DNA of 64,000 nt from positions 4,216,001 to 4,280,000 of the forward strand of contig NZ_CP107905.1 of NCBI RefSeq assembly GCF_036014015.1, given 5' to 3'. The position numbers and the translations under genes are program-made. This document shows positions 38,098 to 46,403 of this stretch, one piece after another. Numbering within the stretch: the stretch's first letter is position 1; each line of letters starts with the position of its first letter. Source of the stretch: Streptomyces sp. NBC_00457. Its GTDB lineage: Bacteria > Actinomycetota > Actinomycetes > Streptomycetales > Streptomycetaceae. The notes under the pieces were generated by a model, which was given only the letters and a program-made list of their open reading frames with translations, was not told where the DNA came from and made no database searches.

Positions 38098-38150
38098 TTG
38101 AGACCTCTCTCGAGATCTCTATTGAGGGCCTGATCACCCCCCGGCATACT
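38098..38150 (+). promoter_or_regulatory. Promoter with 12-bp-spaced direct repeats upstream of the subtilase gene
   Basis: TTGAGACCTCTC, TCGAGATCTCTA and TTGAGG start at 38098, 38110 and 38122, giving three direct repeats at 12-nt spacing. The last one doubles as a -35 box, with CATACT (38145-38150) 17 nt further as -10. Direct repeats ending in the -35 are typical of activator (response-regulator) sites. The TSS would be near 38157. Confidence 0.45.
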
Positions 38151-38241
38151 GCGACATCCGGGGGGAGCATGCGCATGCGTACGAGACGTCCCCCCGCCGG
38201 GTGAACAGGGAATTCGCCCGGTACCTCAGGTAGGGGGAAGT

Positions 38242-41200
38242 TTGCGTAGACAAGTGAAAAGAGCAGGCGCGGCCGCTGTCGCCACAGCGGCCGCCGTCGC
38301 CCTCGCCGCGGGCATGACCAGCCCGGCGTCGGCGGAACCGGAGCAGAGGGGGGCCACCGGCTCCGCGAAGCTCGCCGCGCCCCACCGCATCACCCTCATC
38401 ACGGGTGACCGGGTCGCCGTGGACACGAAGGGCCAAGTGGTGGGCCTGGAGCGGGCGGAGGGGCGCAAGCACATACCCGTGCAGGTCCGTGAATCCGACG
38501 GGCACACACTCGTCATACCCGCCGACGCGGCCCGTCTGGTCGCCGCCGGCAAGCTCGACCAGCGGCTGTTCGACATCACCGAGCTGAACAAGACTGCGAC
38601 CCGTTCGTCCCAGAAGAACGGCCTGAAGGTCATCGTCGGCTACAAGGGCGCCGCCACCGCCGCCAAGTCCGACGTCCGGGACGCGGGCACGCTCCGCAGG
38701 ACCCTGACCTCCCTGAACGCGGACGCCGTACAGACGCCGCAGAAGGACATGCCGGAGCTGTGGGACGCCGTCACCAACGGCGACAAGACGGCCTCCGGCA
38801 TCGCGCACATCTGGCTCGACGGGGTCCGCAAGGCCAGCCTCGACAAGTCCGTGCCGCAGATCGGCGCCCCCAAGGCATGGGCGGCCGGCTACGACGGCAA
38901 GGGCGTCAAGATCGCCGTCCTGGACACCGGCGTGGACGCCACCCACGTCGACCTGAAGAACCAGGTCGTGGAGTCCAAGAACTTCACCACGGCCGCCGAC
39001 GCACACGACCGCTACGGCCACGGCACGCACGTCGCGTCCATCGCGGCGGGCACCGGCGCCAAGTCGGGCGGCAAGTACAAGGGCGTCGCTCCGGGCGCCA
39101 AGATCCTCAACGGCAAGGTCCTCGACGACACCGGCTTCGGTGACGACTCCGGCATCCTCGCCGGCATGGAGTGGGCGGCCGCACAGGGCGCCGACGTCAT
39201 CAACATGAGCCTCGGCGGCGGCGACACCCCGGAGATCGACCCGCTGGAGGCGGCGGTCAACAAGATCTCCGCCGAGACGGGCACGCTCTTCGCCATCGCC
39301 GCGGGCAACTCCGGCCCGGAGTCGGTCGGTTCGCCCGGCTCCGCGGACGCCGCCCTCACCGTCGGCGCCGTCGACGACAAGGACGTCCTCGCCCCGTTCT
39401 CCAGCACCGGCCCGCGCATCGGGGACGGTGCCATCAAGCCGGACGTCACCGCGCCGGGCGTGGACACCACGGCCGCCTCGGCCAAGGGCAGCATCATCGA
39501 GCAGGAAGTCGGCGAGAACCCGGCCGGCTACCTGACCATCTCCGGTACGTCGATGGCGACCCCGCATGTCGCGGGCGCGGCGGCGATCCTGAAGCAGCAG
39601 CACCCGGACTGGAACTACGCCGAGATCAAGGGCGCGCTGACCGGTTCCACCAAGGGCGGCAAGTACACGCCGTTCCAGCAGGGTTCGGGCCGCATCCAGG
39701 TCGACAAGGCCATCAAGCAGACCGTGATCGCCGACCCGGTGTCGGTGAGCTTCGGTACGCAGCAGTGGCCGCACACCGACGACACGCCGGTCACCAAGAA
39801 GCTGACGTACCGCAACCTCGGTACGGCGGCCGTCACGCTCAAGCTGACCTCCACGGCGACCAACCCGAAGGGGCAGGCCGCTCCGGCCGGCTTCTTCAAG
39901 CTGGGCGCCACCACGGTGACCGTCCCGGCGGGCGGCAAGGCGAGCGTCGACATGACCGTCAACACCAAGCTGGGCGGCACCGTCGACGGTGCGTACTCGG
40001 CGTATGTGACGGCGACGGGCGGCGGCCAGAGCGTCCGTACGGCGGCGGCGGTGCAGCGCGAGGTCGAGTCGTACGACCTCAAGGTCAAGCACATCGGCAA
40101 GGACGGGCAGCCGTCCGAGTACAACACCGTGCTGTTCGGCTACTCGGGCCTGGGCGCGAACCGCGCCTACTCGGTCCCGGCCGACGAGTCCGGCACGACC
40201 ACGATGCGCGTGGCCAAGGGCACTTACCTGCTCGACGCCTGGATCGCCGAGGACTTCGCGAACTTCGAGGGCGGCATCGACTGGCTGGTCCAGCCGAGGC
40301 TGACCGTCACCAAGAACACCTCGGTGACGATCGACGCCCGTAAGACCAAGGCGGCCGACATCACGGTGCCGGACGCCGCGGCCAAGCAGACCTTCGGCAT
40401 GATCGGTTACCTCTACGACGCGGCGGGTCTCGGCGTCGGCGTCGGCCTCGACTCCTTCGCCAATGTGCGCATGGCACCCCTCGGCGGGGAGGTCAACGGC
40501 CTCACGCAGACCTGGAACGGCCAGTGGACCAAGGGCGACGACACCGAGTACGACGTCGCCACCACCGCCAAGGTCAAGAAGATCCAGGGCGACAAGGTCC
40601 GCCACTTCAAGGCGGGCGAACTCGCCAAGGTGAAGAACGACATCGGTGCCGCCACCTCCGGAAAGACCGGCGGCATCTTCACGGTCGGCGCCTTCCCCGA
40701 GGACATCGTCCTCGGCAACGCGGTCGAGCAGAAGCTGCCCGGCACACGGACGCTGTACCTGTCGACGTCCGACAAGATCGAGTGGACGTACGACGTCGAG
40801 CAGTACGGCGGCAGGGACGCGGACGGCTACCCGATCCTGGAGGCGTCCTACACGCTCGGCGACTTCCTCAAGTTCGAGGGTGGCAAGACCTACAAGAAGA
40901 CCTTCAACCGGGCGGTCTTCGGCCCGCATCTGAACTCCCAGTTCGGGCTGTTCCGCGAGGGCAACCAGATCTACGGGTACCTGCCGCTGTTCGCGGACAG
41001 CGTGGGACACGCGGGCTCGTCGCTGTTCACCTCGGTGAACACCTCGCTCTACCGCAACGGCACCAAGGTCGGCACCATTGACGACCCGCTGTTCGGCAAC
41101 AAGGCGTTCAAGGTCCCGTCCGGCGACGCCGAGTACAAGCTGACGACGTCGGTCAAGCGGAGCGTCAAGGTCGCGGCCGCGTCCACGCGGATCGACGCGA

Positions 41201-41547
41201 GCTGGACCTTCCGCTCCAAGAAGCCGTCCGGCGACTTCGCCAAGCTCCCGGCGTCCACGGTCCGCTTCGCCGCGGCCACGGGCCCGGACAGCCGCGTCGA
41301 GGCCGACAAGACGGTCAAGATCCCGGTCACCGTCCAGGGCGCGGCCAAGGGCAGCAACCTCAAGTCCCTGACGGTGTACGTGTCGTACGACTACGGCCAG
41401 ACCTGGAAGAAGGTCACCGTCTCGGGCGGCAAGATCACCGTGAAGAACCCGGCGAAGGGGAAGGCCATCTCCTTCCACGCCAAGATCACCGACAAGAAGA
41501 ACAACAAGTCGACGATCTCGATCTACAACGCGTACTACGCCAAGTAG
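38242..41547 (+). CDS. Secreted S8 (subtilisin-like) serine peptidase, large multidomain
   Basis: The 1101-residue preproenzyme has a signal peptide (basic start, Ala-rich core, SPASA-E near residue 32) and a propeptide to about 205. The S8 catalytic domain follows, with Asp228 (VLDTGVD), His260 (GHGTHVAS) and Ser437 (SGTSMATPHVAG). About 600 residues of beta-rich C-terminal domains (CARDB/PKD-like) have no clear anchor, so it is probably released. The start is a TTG at 38242 preceded by AGGGGGAA; a GTG four codons later is possible. Such extracellular proteases degrade protein in the environment. It ends at a perfect 17-bp terminator hairpin. Confidence 0.93.
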   Translation: MRRQVKRAGAAAVATAAAVALAAGMTSPASAEPEQRGATGSAKLAAPHRITLITGDRVAVDTKGQVVGLERAEGRKHIPVQVRESDGHTLVIPADAARLVAAGKLDQRLFDITELNKTATRSSQKNGLKVIVGYKGAATAAKSDVRDAGTLRRTLTSLNADAVQTPQKDMPELWDAVTNGDKTASGIAHIWLDGVRKASLDKSVPQIGAPKAWAAGYDGKGVKIAVLDTGVDATHVDLKNQVVESKNFTTAADAHDRYGHGTHVASIAAGTGAKSGGKYKGVAPGAKILNGKVLDDTGFGDDSGILAGMEWAAAQGADVINMSLGGGDTPEIDPLEAAVNKISAETGTLFAIAAGNSGPESVGSPGSADAALTVGAVDDKDVLAPFSSTGPRIGDGAIKPDVTAPGVDTTAASAKGSIIEQEVGENPAGYLTISGTSMATPHVAGAAAILKQQHPDWNYAEIKGALTGSTKGGKYTPFQQGSGRIQVDKAIKQTVIADPVSVSFGTQQWPHTDDTPVTKKLTYRNLGTAAVTLKLTSTATNPKGQAAPAGFFKLGATTVTVPAGGKASVDMTVNTKLGGTVDGAYSAYVTATGGGQSVRTAAAVQREVESYDLKVKHIGKDGQPSEYNTVLFGYSGLGANRAYSVPADESGTTTMRVAKGTYLLDAWIAEDFANFEGGIDWLVQPRLTVTKNTSVTIDARKTKAADITVPDAAAKQTFGMIGYLYDAAGLGVGVGLDSFANVRMAPLGGEVNGLTQTWNGQWTKGDDTEYDVATTAKVKKIQGDKVRHFKAGELAKVKNDIGAATSGKTGGIFTVGAFPEDIVLGNAVEQKLPGTRTLYLSTSDKIEWTYDVEQYGGRDADGYPILEASYTLGDFLKFEGGKTYKKTFNRAVFGPHLNSQFGLFREGNQIYGYLPLFADSVGHAGSSLFTSVNTSLYRNGTKVGTIDDPLFGNKAFKVPSGDAEYKLTTSVKRSVKVAAASTRIDASWTFRSKKPSGDFAKLPASTVRFAAATGPDSRVEADKTVKIPVTVQGAAKGSNLKSLTVYVSYDYGQTWKKVTVSGGKITVKNPAKGKAISFHAKITDKKNNKSTISIYNAYYAK

Positions 41548-41571
41548 CACGCGAGTAGCTCGGCACAAGTG

Positions 41572-41610
41572 AGCGGCCTGTCCGGGACCTCGAGTCCCGG
41601 ACAGGCCGCT
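41572..41610. terminator. Perfect 17-bp hairpin terminator
   Basis: AGCGGCCTGTCCGGGAC (41572-41588) and GTCCCGGACAGGCCGCT (41594-41610) pair without mismatch around a 5-nt loop. It lies between the convergent subtilase and L,D-transpeptidase genes and probably works in both directions. Confidence 0.9.
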
Positions 41611-41636
41611 TCCTTTGCGTCAGGTGAGGACCGGCG

Positions 41637-42884
41637 TCAGACCGCCGAACCCGCCTTCCACTGCGCCCAGTCCATGTTCCAGCCGTTCAGGCCGTTGTCC
41701 GGGGCGATGGTCTTGTCGCCGGTGTTCTGGACGACCACGACGTCACCGACGATCGAGTTGTTGTAGAACCAGTAGCCCGCCGTGCCCTTGTCGTTGGCGC
41801 CCTTGGTGTCGTTCAGGCCGACGCAGCCGTGGCTGGTGTTGGTGCTGCCGAAGACCGAGTCCGCGCCCCAGTAGTTGCCGTGGATGAAGGTGCCGGAGCT
41901 GGACAGGCGCATGGCGTGGGGTACGTCCTTGATGTCGTACTCGCCCTTGCCGTCGTCGTCGGTGAAGCCGACCGTCGCGCCGTTCATCCGGGTCTCCTTG
42001 AACTTCTCGGAGATCACCATCTGGCCCTCGTACGTCTTGTTCTCGGGCGAACCGGCGGAGATCGGGATGGTCTTGATCGTCTTGCCGTCCTGCGTGACCT
42101 TCATCTGCTTGGTGTTGGCGTCGACGTAGGAGACCTGGTTGCGGCCGATCTTGAAGGTGACCGTCTTCTGCTGGACGCCGTAGACACCCTCGGAGCCCTC
42201 GACGCCGTCGAGCGCGAGCTTCAGGGTGACGGTGGAGCCGCCCTTCCAGTACTCGTCCGGCCGGCAGTCCATGCGGGTCTCGTTGAACCAGTGGCAGACG
42301 ACTTCCTGGCCGCTGCTGGAGGTGACGGTGACGCCCTTCTGGACGTCCGCCTTGTTGGTGATCGCCTTGTCGAAGTTGATCGACACCGGCATGCCCACAC
42401 CCACCGTGGAGCCGTCCTCCGGCGTGAAGTAGCCGAGGAAGCTGTTGTCCGGGGAGACCGTGGAGAACGAGGCGTTCTCGTGGGCGACGCGGCCTTCGGA
42501 GTCCTTGGCCTCCGCCGTCACCTTGTAGGTGGTGGACCGCTCCAGCTGGACGCTGGGCTTCCAGCTGGTCTTGTCGGCGGATATCTCGCCCTCGACGGCG
42601 GCGCCGGCCTCCGTGGTCATCTTCACCTCGGTGAGCGTGCCCTTGCTCACGGTGACGGCGGTGCCCTTGTTGATGGAGGCGTTGTCCGAGCCGTCCTTCG
42701 GCGTGATCTTGATCTGGGCCTCGGAGGTCTTCTTGGCCGCCGCCTCGTCGACCTTCGCCTGCGAGGTGTCGTTGCCCCCGCCGGACGCGTCGTCGCCGCC
42801 GCCGGAACAGGCCGAGAGCACCAGGACACCACCGAGCAGTGCGGACGCGGCCATCATGCCCCTGCGCCGCTTACTGTCCGTCAT
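41637..42884 (-). CDS. L,D-transpeptidase lipoprotein with Ig-like domains
   Basis: The 415-residue protein has a lipobox (LVLSAC, Cys26), two Ig-like domains (about 60-265) and a C-terminal YkuD domain with HGNYWG and the catalytic SHGCVGLN (Cys354). This matches actinobacterial LdtMt2/LppS-type enzymes, which form 3-3 crosslinks in peptidoglycan at the outer face of the membrane. I chose the ATG at 42884 because GGAG lies 8 nt upstream and the Arg-rich N-terminus fits a lipoprotein. An ATG at 42899 would add five residues. Confidence 0.94.
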   Translation of the reverse strand: MTDSKRRRGMMAASALLGGVLVLSACSGGGDDASGGGNDTSQAKVDEAAAKKTSEAQIKITPKDGSDNASINKGTAVTVSKGTLTEVKMTTEAGAAVEGEISADKTSWKPSVQLERSTTYKVTAEAKDSEGRVAHENASFSTVSPDNSFLGYFTPEDGSTVGVGMPVSINFDKAITNKADVQKGVTVTSSSGQEVVCHWFNETRMDCRPDEYWKGGSTVTLKLALDGVEGSEGVYGVQQKTVTFKIGRNQVSYVDANTKQMKVTQDGKTIKTIPISAGSPENKTYEGQMVISEKFKETRMNGATVGFTDDDGKGEYDIKDVPHAMRLSSSGTFIHGNYWGADSVFGSTNTSHGCVGLNDTKGANDKGTAGYWFYNNSIVGDVVVVQNTGDKTIAPDNGLNGWNMDWAQWKAGSAV

Positions 42885-43117
42885 CACACGCTTCTCCATC
42901 GTCGCCGAATCCCCAAAACCCCGAATGTCCCCGTTGACAAACATCCCGTAAGAAACTTCAACGCTCAGACCGGTGCCTCCCGTTCCACATCCGTCGGATG
43001 TGTGGGGCACACCACGTTCGCGGGGCGAGTGGTGTTCATGTCGGTCAGTGCGCCCCCTGAGACGACGAAACCCCGGGCGGTGGTTGCCGCCCAGGGTCAT
43101 CAATTTCCCAAGCAGCG

Positions 43118-43477
43118 TCAGCCGACCGCCTTCTCGGCGTCTTCCTCGTCGCCGTCACCGTCGTCGCCATCATCCTCGTCGAGGTCCCACTCGGGCGACT
43201 CCGGGTCGTATTCGATCTGCTCACTGCTCCAGGAGGCCTGCTGGAGCTCGATTCCCGGCACCTCGCTGACCAGGTCGAACGGGTCCACGAGATACGCGAG
43301 GGCCTCCGCCGTGTCTTCCGTCACAGCGCTCTGTGCGTGTACCCGTTCCTGCTGCGGCATATCAGCGTCTTCCGCGATGCGCTGAAGTGCCGCTTTCGTG
43401 AGGTCGCCGGCATCGTCGACCTCGATCACCAGCTCCACGCGAAGCCGGACAAAACGTGATGTCTCTGCAGTGCTCAT
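43118..43477 (-). CDS. Conserved hypothetical protein with acidic tail
   Basis: The 119-residue protein has a small alpha/beta N-terminal part (VRLRVELVIEVDDAGDLTKA), a middle helical segment and a strongly acidic C-terminus (DLDEDDGDDGDGDEED). No signal peptide or membrane segment is seen, so it is probably cytosolic. I know it only as a Streptomyces neighbour of the Ldt gene. The 233 nt between it and the Ldt start hold no gene; they carry the Ldt promoter region. Confidence 0.8.
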   Translation of the reverse strand: MSTAETSRFVRLRVELVIEVDDAGDLTKAALQRIAEDADMPQQERVHAQSAVTEDTAEALAYLVDPFDLVSEVPGIELQQASWSSEQIEYDPESPEWDLDEDDGDDGDGDEEDAEKAVG

Positions 43478-43586
43478 GCCCGGAGCGTACGACCCACAGC
43501 TCCCGTGACTTTCCCGTGACCCGCCACCTTCACTAACATCGCCTCACACGGCCAATTCGCCAGCGCCACAAGGGGATCGATATTCC

Positions 43587-43892
43587 GTGTCATCCGCTCG
43601 CCGTCCGTTGCTGACCGCCGCCGCCGCGGGCACCCTGCTGGGTGCCCTGTGGTTCGTCCCGTCCGCCAACGCGACGATGGAAAGCCCGGCCAGAACGGAG
43701 CCTTCGGCGACCCCGACCTCGCAGGTCACCACGCAGGCCCGGGTCACCACGGAGACTTCCGCCGACGGCACCGAACTCGCCGACACCGGAAGCTTCGACA
43801 CGACGCCGTACGTCGTCGGCGGGACGTTCTTCCTCGCCCTCGGTGCCGGGTTCGTGGTGTATTCGGTACGGCGTGAGCGACTGGGTTTTTGA
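43587..43892 (+). CDS. Small LAxTG surface protein (sortase E-type substrate)
   Basis: The 101-residue precursor has a signal peptide (LLTAAAAGTLLGALWFVPSANA), a short Thr/Ser/Pro-rich mature part, then LADTGS, a hydrophobic helix and an RRERLGF tail. This is a complete cell-wall sorting signal of the LAxTG class used by sortase E in high-GC actinobacteria. The mature part is only about 45 residues. The GTG at 43587 follows GGGGATCG. Confidence 0.85.
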   Translation: MSSARRPLLTAAAAGTLLGALWFVPSANATMESPARTEPSATPTSQVTTQARVTTETSADGTELADTGSFDTTPYVVGGTFFLALGAGFVVYSVRRERLGF

Positions 43893-43933
43893 CCCACTTG
43901 ACGTGTCTTTGACTTGGGACGCATAGTCCGCCC

Positions 43934-44716
43934 ATGAAGAGATCATCGGGCGCGCGCACAGCCGCCGCGGTCGCCGTGAGCACGCTGTCGCTCGCCCTTG
44001 TCACCGGTTGTTCCACCGAGGAGTCGGGCGGCTCCAAGTCGCTCGGCTCCGAGTCCGCCGCGCCGGCCCAGGCCGCGAAGGCGCGCAGCGCGGGCGAGTT
44101 GGAGAAGCTGCTGCTCGCCGAGGGCGAGGTCAAGGGCTACAAGGTCGCCTCCGGCGACGACACCCTGCCGAAGTCCCAGAGCGTCGTGAAGACCGACAAG
44201 GCCGCGTGCGCGCCGCTCGCCTGGGCCATGGCCGGTCTCGCGCCGGGCGACACGGACGCGAGCGTGAGCAACACGGTCACCGCCGACCCGTCGGACGCCG
44301 CCTCCAAGCCCGCCGAGGACGTCACCGAGGCCGACATCGAGAACGCCTTCTCGGTCAACATGACCTTCGTGGGCCTCTCCTCGTACGAGGGCGACGGCGC
44401 CGAGAAGGCCGTCAAGGCCGTCTCCGACGGCATCGCGGCCTGCTCCGGCGGGTTCACCATCACCGCCCAGGGCGAGACCCAGAAGATCACCAAGGTCTCT
44501 TCCCAGCAGGCCCCCACGGGTGGCGACGAGTCCGTCGCGTTCTCCGTGGTCTCCGACATGGACGGCGAGGGCACGGCCACCTTCAACACGCAGGTGGTGC
44601 GCATCGGCGGCACCGTCTCGACGTACTACACGGTGGACTTCGCGCAGCTGGGCACCGGCAAGGCGGCCGAGGTCCCGTCGGCCGTGGTCGACGCGCAGGC
44701 GGCCAAGCTCAAGTGA
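43934..44716 (+). CDS. Secreted lipoprotein of unknown function
   Basis: The 260-residue protein has a lipoprotein signal (LSLALVTGCSTEE, lipobox Cys near residue 26), a Ser/Ala linker and a soluble alpha/beta domain. That domain contains a Cys pair (AACAPLAW and AACSGGF) at a spacing that suggests a disulphide, reminiscent of PknH-sensor-like or sensor-type lipoproteins. Function is unknown. It lies just downstream of the LAxTG gene (42 nt) and may be co-transcribed. A terminator hairpin follows. Confidence 0.85.
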   Translation: MKRSSGARTAAAVAVSTLSLALVTGCSTEESGGSKSLGSESAAPAQAAKARSAGELEKLLLAEGEVKGYKVASGDDTLPKSQSVVKTDKAACAPLAWAMAGLAPGDTDASVSNTVTADPSDAASKPAEDVTEADIENAFSVNMTFVGLSSYEGDGAEKAVKAVSDGIAACSGGFTITAQGETQKITKVSSQQAPTGGDESVAFSVVSDMDGEGTATFNTQVVRIGGTVSTYYTVDFAQLGTGKAAEVPSAVVDAQAAKLK

Positions 44717-44721
44717 CCACC

Positions 44722-44751
44722 GGGGCCCTGCCGGTCGTACGGCAGGGCCCC
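44722..44751. terminator. Perfect 12-bp terminator hairpin
   Basis: GGGGCCCTGCCG (44722-44733) and CGGCAGGGCCCC (44740-44751) pair around a 6-nt loop, between the convergent lipoprotein and hutH genes. Confidence 0.88.
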
Positions 44752-44761
44752 CTCACCCGTC

Positions 44762-46306
44762 CTACTGGAGCGGCCCGGTGACGGCCTCCACCGCCGCCAG
44801 CAGCCGCCCGTCCCGCACGAACGCGTCCGCCGCCGCGAGGTCGGGCGCCAGGAACCGGTCCGGGCCGGGACCCGCCACACCCGCCGCCCGTGCGGCCTCG
44901 ATGACGGCCCGCGACGCGGGCGCCGGAGTGAGCCCCTCGCGCAACTCGACGGCGCGTGTGGCGGCGTACAGCTCGATGGCGACGACCCGGGTGAGGTTGT
45001 CGACGGCCGTTCGCAACTTGCGAGCCGCCGACCAGCCCATGGAGACATGGTCCTCCTGCATCGCGGAGGACGGAATCGAGTCGGCCGACGCCGGTACGGC
45101 CAGCCGCTTCATCTCACTCACCAGCGCGGCCTGCGTGTACTGAGCGATCATCAGCCCGCTGTCCACCCCCGGGTCGTCCGCGAGGAACGGCGGCAGCCCG
45201 TGGCTGCGGTTCTTGTCGAGCAGCCGGTCGGTACGGCGCTCGGCGATCGACGCGAGATCGGCGGCGGCGATGGCGAGGAAGTCGAGGACATAACCCACGG
45301 GCGCGCCATGGAAGTTGCCGTTGGACTCGACGCGTCCGTCGGGCAGTACGACGGGATTGTCGACGGCGGAGGCGAGTTCGCGTTCGGCGACCAGCCGGGC
45401 GTGGGTCATGGTGTCGCGTCCGGCGCCTGCGACCTGCGGAGCACACCGCACGGAATACGCGTCCTGGACGCGGGGTGCGTCGTCCTGGTGATGCCCGGTC
45501 AGGCCCGAACCCTTCAGCACGGCCAGCATGTTGGCGGCGGAGGCGCTCTGGCCCGGGTGCGGGCGGATGGCGTGCAGTTCGGGCGCGAGGACCTTGTCCG
45601 TCCCGAGGAGGGCTTCGAGGCTGAGGGCGGCGGTGACGTCGGCGGACTTGTAGAGGGTGTCGAGGTCGGCGAGGGCCATCACCAGCATGCCGAGCATGCC
45701 GTCGGTGCCGTTGAGGAGGGCGAGGCCTTCCTTCTCACGGAGCTCGACGGGCCGGATCCCGTGCTCGGCGAGAAGCTCGGCGGCGGGCCTCAGGGTCCCG
45801 TCCGGGCCCTCAGCGTCCCCCTCACCCATCAGCGTGAGGGCGCAGTGGGACAGCGGGGCCAGGTCGCCGGAGCAGCCGAGGGAGCCGTACTCGTGCACGA
45901 CGGGGGTGATGTGGGCGTTGAGCAGGTCGGCCATGGTCTGCGCGACCTCGGGCCGGACACCGGTGTGCCCCGAGCAGAGTGTCTTCAGTCGCAGGAACAT
46001 CAAGGCCCGTACGACCTCCCGCTCCACCCTCTCCCCCATCCCGGCGGCGTGCGAGCGGACGATGTTGCGCTGCAGCTGGGCCCGCATCTCCTGGCTGATG
46101 TGCCGGGTCGCGAGGGCGCCGAAGCCGGTGCTCACGCCGTAGACGGGGTCGGGTTTGGCGGCCAGCGCCTCCACGATCTCGCGAGCCGCGGCAAGGGCGG
46201 CCACGGCCTCCGCGGAGAGCTCGACCCGGGCGCCGTCGCGCGCCACGGCGAGAACGTCGGACGCGGTCACCCCGGACGTCCCCACCACCACAGTGTGCAT
46301 ATCCAT
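44762..46306 (-). CDS. hutH: Histidine ammonia-lyase
   Basis: HutH deaminates L-histidine to trans-urocanate, the first step of histidine use. The 514-residue product matches the length of actinobacterial histidases. The self-forming MIO electrophile comes from residues 145-147, here Cys-Ser-Gly (GCSGDLAPLSH) where most family members have Ala-Ser-Gly. Other active-site blocks (VYGVSTGFGAL, RNIVRSHAAG, QDAYSVRCAPQ, NGNFHGAP) are intact. ATG 46306 gives the family N-terminus MDMHTVVVGTSG. There are no other hut genes next to it, as is usual in Streptomyces. Confidence 0.96.
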   Translation of the reverse strand: MDMHTVVVGTSGVTASDVLAVARDGARVELSAEAVAALAAAREIVEALAAKPDPVYGVSTGFGALATRHISQEMRAQLQRNIVRSHAAGMGERVEREVVRALMFLRLKTLCSGHTGVRPEVAQTMADLLNAHITPVVHEYGSLGCSGDLAPLSHCALTLMGEGDAEGPDGTLRPAAELLAEHGIRPVELREKEGLALLNGTDGMLGMLVMALADLDTLYKSADVTAALSLEALLGTDKVLAPELHAIRPHPGQSASAANMLAVLKGSGLTGHHQDDAPRVQDAYSVRCAPQVAGAGRDTMTHARLVAERELASAVDNPVVLPDGRVESNGNFHGAPVGYVLDFLAIAAADLASIAERRTDRLLDKNRSHGLPPFLADDPGVDSGLMIAQYTQAALVSEMKRLAVPASADSIPSSAMQEDHVSMGWSAARKLRTAVDNLTRVVAIELYAATRAVELREGLTPAPASRAVIEAARAAGVAGPGPDRFLAPDLAAADAFVRDGRLLAAVEAVTGPLQ

Positions 46307-46403
46307 ATTCAGGAGAGTAGTGAGTGAATTCGAAGATGTCACGAGTGGGTGCGGGTTTCACCCCTTACCGATTTGGTCACACCGTCCCGCCGTCACGCGG
46401 GCG

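Noticed and set aside
38134..41568. A very long open frame antisense to the subtilase gene (over 1100 codons)
   Set aside because: High-GC codon bias leaves antisense frames open. The product is low-complexity Arg/Gly/Val/Leu-rich without domains, while the plus-strand frame has a complete S8 catalytic triad and signal peptide.
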